Source: Prevotella sp. (GTDB lineage Bacteria; Bacteroidota; Bacteroidia; Bacteroidales; Bacteroidaceae). Taken from it: a DNA stretch of 64,000 nt. The notes beneath the pieces were generated by a model that saw nothing but the letters and a program-made list of their open reading frames with translations, was not told the DNA's origin and made no database searches. The stretch lies in assembly GCA_016281815.1 (NCBI GenBank), contig JAEEJK010000083.1:1-64000 (forward strand). Reading direction: 5' to 3'. The position numbers and the translations under genes are program-made. This document shows positions 61,810-64,000 of the stretch, piece after piece (position 1 is the first letter of the stretch; each line of letters starts with the position of its first letter).

Positions 61810-63951
61810 ATGCCTAAACACCTACTTATCATCCTACTACTGTGTATCTCCACATCGGCACAGTCGCAGCCCATCGACCGCGAATCGGTGGTGAGACGCA
61901 ACTGCCCCCATGTGACAAGCCTTGACACACTGGCATCCCTCACCGTGGGCAACGGCGGTTTTGCCATGACCGTCGATGCCACAGGCCTGCAGTCTTTTCC
62001 CGAGTTGTACTCGGGCGGCGTGCCGCTCGGAACGATGAGCGACTGGGGCTGGCACAACTTCGACAACCCTGAGAACTACCGCCCGGAGGAAGCCCTTCAG
62101 GCTTATGACTTTGGACACGGACACACTGAGTTCTACGCCACACAGTTCAAGGAACCCGGGCGACCTCAGGGAGCATCCGAATGGTACCGCCAAAATCCCC
62201 ACCGCATGCATCTCGGAGCCGTGGGCCTGCTGCTCGACGCTTCCGACGTGACCGACATCGATCAGACACTTGACCTATGGACCGGAGTTATCGACAGTCG
62301 TTTCACCTATCATGAGCACCGCTATCACGTGCAGACAGTATGCCACCCCACACGCGACCTCATCGCCACACGCGTGGAGTCTGATGACCCCAACAAACAA
62401 CTGACCTTCCGCTTCCCCTACCCTACAGGCAAACATACCGACGACGGCTGCAACTGGGATGAGTGGGAGCGCAACATCACAAGTTTCGACGGCCGAGGAT
62501 CAGCACGCACCGATACCCTCAAGCGCATCTTAGACGGCCAGTCGCGTTTCGACGATGCCGACTACTATGTCACCATCCACTGGGACAAGGGACAACATCA
62601 CTACGTCAACCGGCAGGGCGACCATCCTCTGTGGAACAGCCAGCATTTCAACTGCCCCGACCAAGTGACGGCTCTCACCGTGGAGTTTTACAAGCAGAAA
62701 GACCCCAACCGCCGTCTGCTGAGTTTTGAGGAAGTGGCCACAGCCTCCGCCCAGCACTGGCAAAACTATTGGCGCAAGGGAGCCATCGCCGATTTCTCAC
62801 AATGCACAGATCCACGTGCAGCCGAACTGGAGCGCCGCGTGGTGCTCAGCCAATACCTTTTGGCTGTGAACGATGGCGGCGACCAACCCCCTCAGGAAAC
62901 CGGTCTCACCTACAACTCATGGTTTGGTAAGTTCCATCTGGAGATGATTTGGTGGCACCAGGCACAGTTCGCCCTGTGGGGGCATCCCGAGATGCTCGAG
63001 CATTCACTCGACTGGTATTTCAGCGTGCGGCCCGTTGCCCGCGAGATAGCCCGCCGGCAAGGTTTCAAGGGAGTGAGATGGATGAAGATGACCGACCCGT
63101 CGGGCACTGAGGCACCATCCAAAGTGGGCAGTTTCCTCATCTGGCAACAACCTCACCCCATCTATTTAGCCGAACTGCTCTACCGTGCCGCTGATTCCCT
63201 GGGACGTGCCCGCATCATTGAGAAATACAAGGACATTGTTGCCGAAACCGCAGAATTCATGCAGTCGTTTGCCACCTATGACCATCAGGGCGACCGCTAT
63301 GTGCTTAAAGGATGCATCCCAGCCCAGGAAACACTGCGAGCAGCAGAGACCGTGAATCCCCCATTCGAACTGTCATACTGGCGGTTTGCCCTTCAGTTGG
63401 CTCAGGAGTGGCGGGAGCGATTGGGCATGTCGCGCAGCAACGACTGGGACGAGGTGATCAACCGTCTCTCACCCCTTGCCTCCAAAGACAGCCTCTATCT
63501 GGCTGCTGAGACTGCCCCTGAGACCTACGAGGACATCCGCTTCACAAGCGACCACATGGCAGTATTGGGAGCGGTGGGCATCCTCCCTTTCACGCCCCAA
63601 TGTGACAATGCAATCATGCGCAATACCCTGCACTGGGTGCTCCACAACTGGAACTGGGACAAGACATGGGGATGGGATTTCCCCATGACAGCAATGAACG
63701 CCGCCCGCATGGGCGAACCTCAGCATGCCGTTGATGCCCTGCTCTCTCCTCAGCGCACCAACACCTACCTGCCCAACGGACACAACTATCAGGACGGGCG
63801 TCTCCGCATCTACCTGCCGGGCAATGGCGGACTGCTTACCGCCGTGGCCATGATGTGCGCAGGATGGGATGGCGAAGAGCGGCACAATCCCGGATTTCCT
63901 TCCGACGGGACATGGGATGTACGCTGGGAAGGATTGCTCCCACTGCCATGA
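61810..63951 (+). CDS. Secreted six-hairpin-type glycoside hydrolase (GH65/GH95-like)
   Basis: A 713-residue exported protein. A signal peptide (about 1-19, LLIILLLCISTSAQS) is followed by a beta-sandwich N-terminal domain (about 30-300) and an (alpha/alpha)6-type domain (about 310-700). In the latter GLTYNSWFGKFHLEMIWWHQAQFALWGHPEMLEHSLDWY resembles the active-site region of GH65 and related families, and DKTWGWDFPMTAMNAARMG and LPGNGGLLTAVA follow. The exact CAZy family is not clear to me, so the substrate is open. Its stop overlaps the next gene's ATG. Confidence 0.7.
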   Translation: MPKHLLIILLLCISTSAQSQPIDRESVVRRNCPHVTSLDTLASLTVGNGGFAMTVDATGLQSFPELYSGGVPLGTMSDWGWHNFDNPENYRPEEALQAYDFGHGHTEFYATQFKEPGRPQGASEWYRQNPHRMHLGAVGLLLDASDVTDIDQTLDLWTGVIDSRFTYHEHRYHVQTVCHPTRDLIATRVESDDPNKQLTFRFPYPTGKHTDDGCNWDEWERNITSFDGRGSARTDTLKRILDGQSRFDDADYYVTIHWDKGQHHYVNRQGDHPLWNSQHFNCPDQVTALTVEFYKQKDPNRRLLSFEEVATASAQHWQNYWRKGAIADFSQCTDPRAAELERRVVLSQYLLAVNDGGDQPPQETGLTYNSWFGKFHLEMIWWHQAQFALWGHPEMLEHSLDWYFSVRPVAREIARRQGFKGVRWMKMTDPSGTEAPSKVGSFLIWQQPHPIYLAELLYRAADSLGRARIIEKYKDIVAETAEFMQSFATYDHQGDRYVLKGCIPAQETLRAAETVNPPFELSYWRFALQLAQEWRERLGMSRSNDWDEVINRLSPLASKDSLYLAAETAPETYEDIRFTSDHMAVLGAVGILPFTPQCDNAIMRNTLHWVLHNWNWDKTWGWDFPMTAMNAARMGEPQHAVDALLSPQRTNTYLPNGHNYQDGRLRIYLPGNGGLLTAVAMMCAGWDGEERHNPGFPSDGTWDVRWEGLLPLP

Positions 63952-64000
63952 AAAAGGCCATTCTATATCTGATGCTTGCTCTTGTTCTCACTATGACAGG
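63948..64000 (+). CDS. Start of an exported protein (partial, 3' end outside window)
   Basis: An ATG overlapping the previous stop (ATGA) opens a frame reading MKKAILYLMLALVLTMT, a typical signal-peptide start, and runs off the window. Probably co-transcribed with the glycosidase. Nothing more can be said. Confidence 0.6.
   Translation, partial: MKKAILYLMLALVLTMT

Noticed and set aside
1..64000. CRISPR arrays, insertion sequences or prophage genes
   Set aside because: No regularly spaced repeats, transposase, integrase or phage structural proteins were found.

Overview
The window looks like a chromosomal segment of a Bacteroidales bacterium, most probably Prevotella or a close relative. The signs are GldH, RicT next to HolB, the mreBCD-mrdA-rodA operon directly after a purH-type gene, and promoters of the Bacteroidetes type (TAnnTTTG, often with TTTG or TTGG about 19-21 bp upstream) before many genes. 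Shine-Dalgarno sequences are generally absent. No rRNA, phage, transposase or CRISPR array is visible; one tRNA-Lys is present.

Layout. (1) 0-10.7 kb: the end of an AAA/PD-(D/E)XK nuclease gene, a BASS-family transporter, ispD, then a run of secreted carbohydrate-active proteins (CE2 esterase, DUF4450 protein, GH115 alpha-glucuronidase) with a long RluA pseudouridine synthase embedded among them. This points to use of acetylated glucuronoxylan. (2) 10.7-18.8 kb: pyridoxamine kinase and purN on the minus strand, then a stand-alone IMP cyclohydrolase domain and the rod-shape operon mreB-mreC-mreD-mrdA-rodA. (3) 19-25 kb: an ATP-grasp/LicD pair, then holB-ricT-gldH and metF on the minus strand. 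(4) 25-36 kb: three MBOAT/SGNH O-acyltransferase pairs on the minus strand, two of them a tandem duplication, interrupted by rsmI, a coiled-coil lipoprotein and a sugar/H+ symporter. (5) 35.7-37.7 kb: tdk, an AI-2E family membrane protein and tRNA-Lys.

(6) 37.7-61.6 kb: a large cell-surface polysaccharide region. A minus-strand operon has an acyl carrier protein, an SDR, a KAS III, a GH29 fucosidase and an acyltransferase-3. After a TupA-like ATP-grasp gene, a plus-strand operon (43.5-49.4 kb) has a GT-C-like membrane protein, a UbiA-type decaprenyl-phosphate phosphoribosyltransferase homologue, an acyltransferase-3, a HAD phosphatase and a phosphoethanolamine-transferase-like sulfatase-fold protein. 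A second plus-strand operon (49.8-60.7 kb) has a Wzy/ligase-like protein, GT4, DegT aminotransferase, PglC-like initiating transferase, a nucleotidyltransferase-fold protein, ManC, Gmd, Fcl, GT2 and GT4. A convergent GT2 follows. (7) 61.8 kb to the end: a secreted six-hairpin-type glycosidase and the first codons of another exported protein.

How the genes fit together (inference). ManC, Gmd and Fcl make GDP-L-fucose. The PglC-like enzyme starts a lipid-linked glycan that the GTs extend and the Wzy-like protein polymerises or ligates. The UbiA, HAD and GT-C trio could supply and transfer a pentofuranose from polyprenyl phosphate. The ACP/SDR/KAS III set, the AT3 proteins and the MBOAT/SGNH pairs could decorate glycans with acyl groups. 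No Wzx flippase or Wza/Wzc export genes are present, so the pathway must be completed elsewhere.
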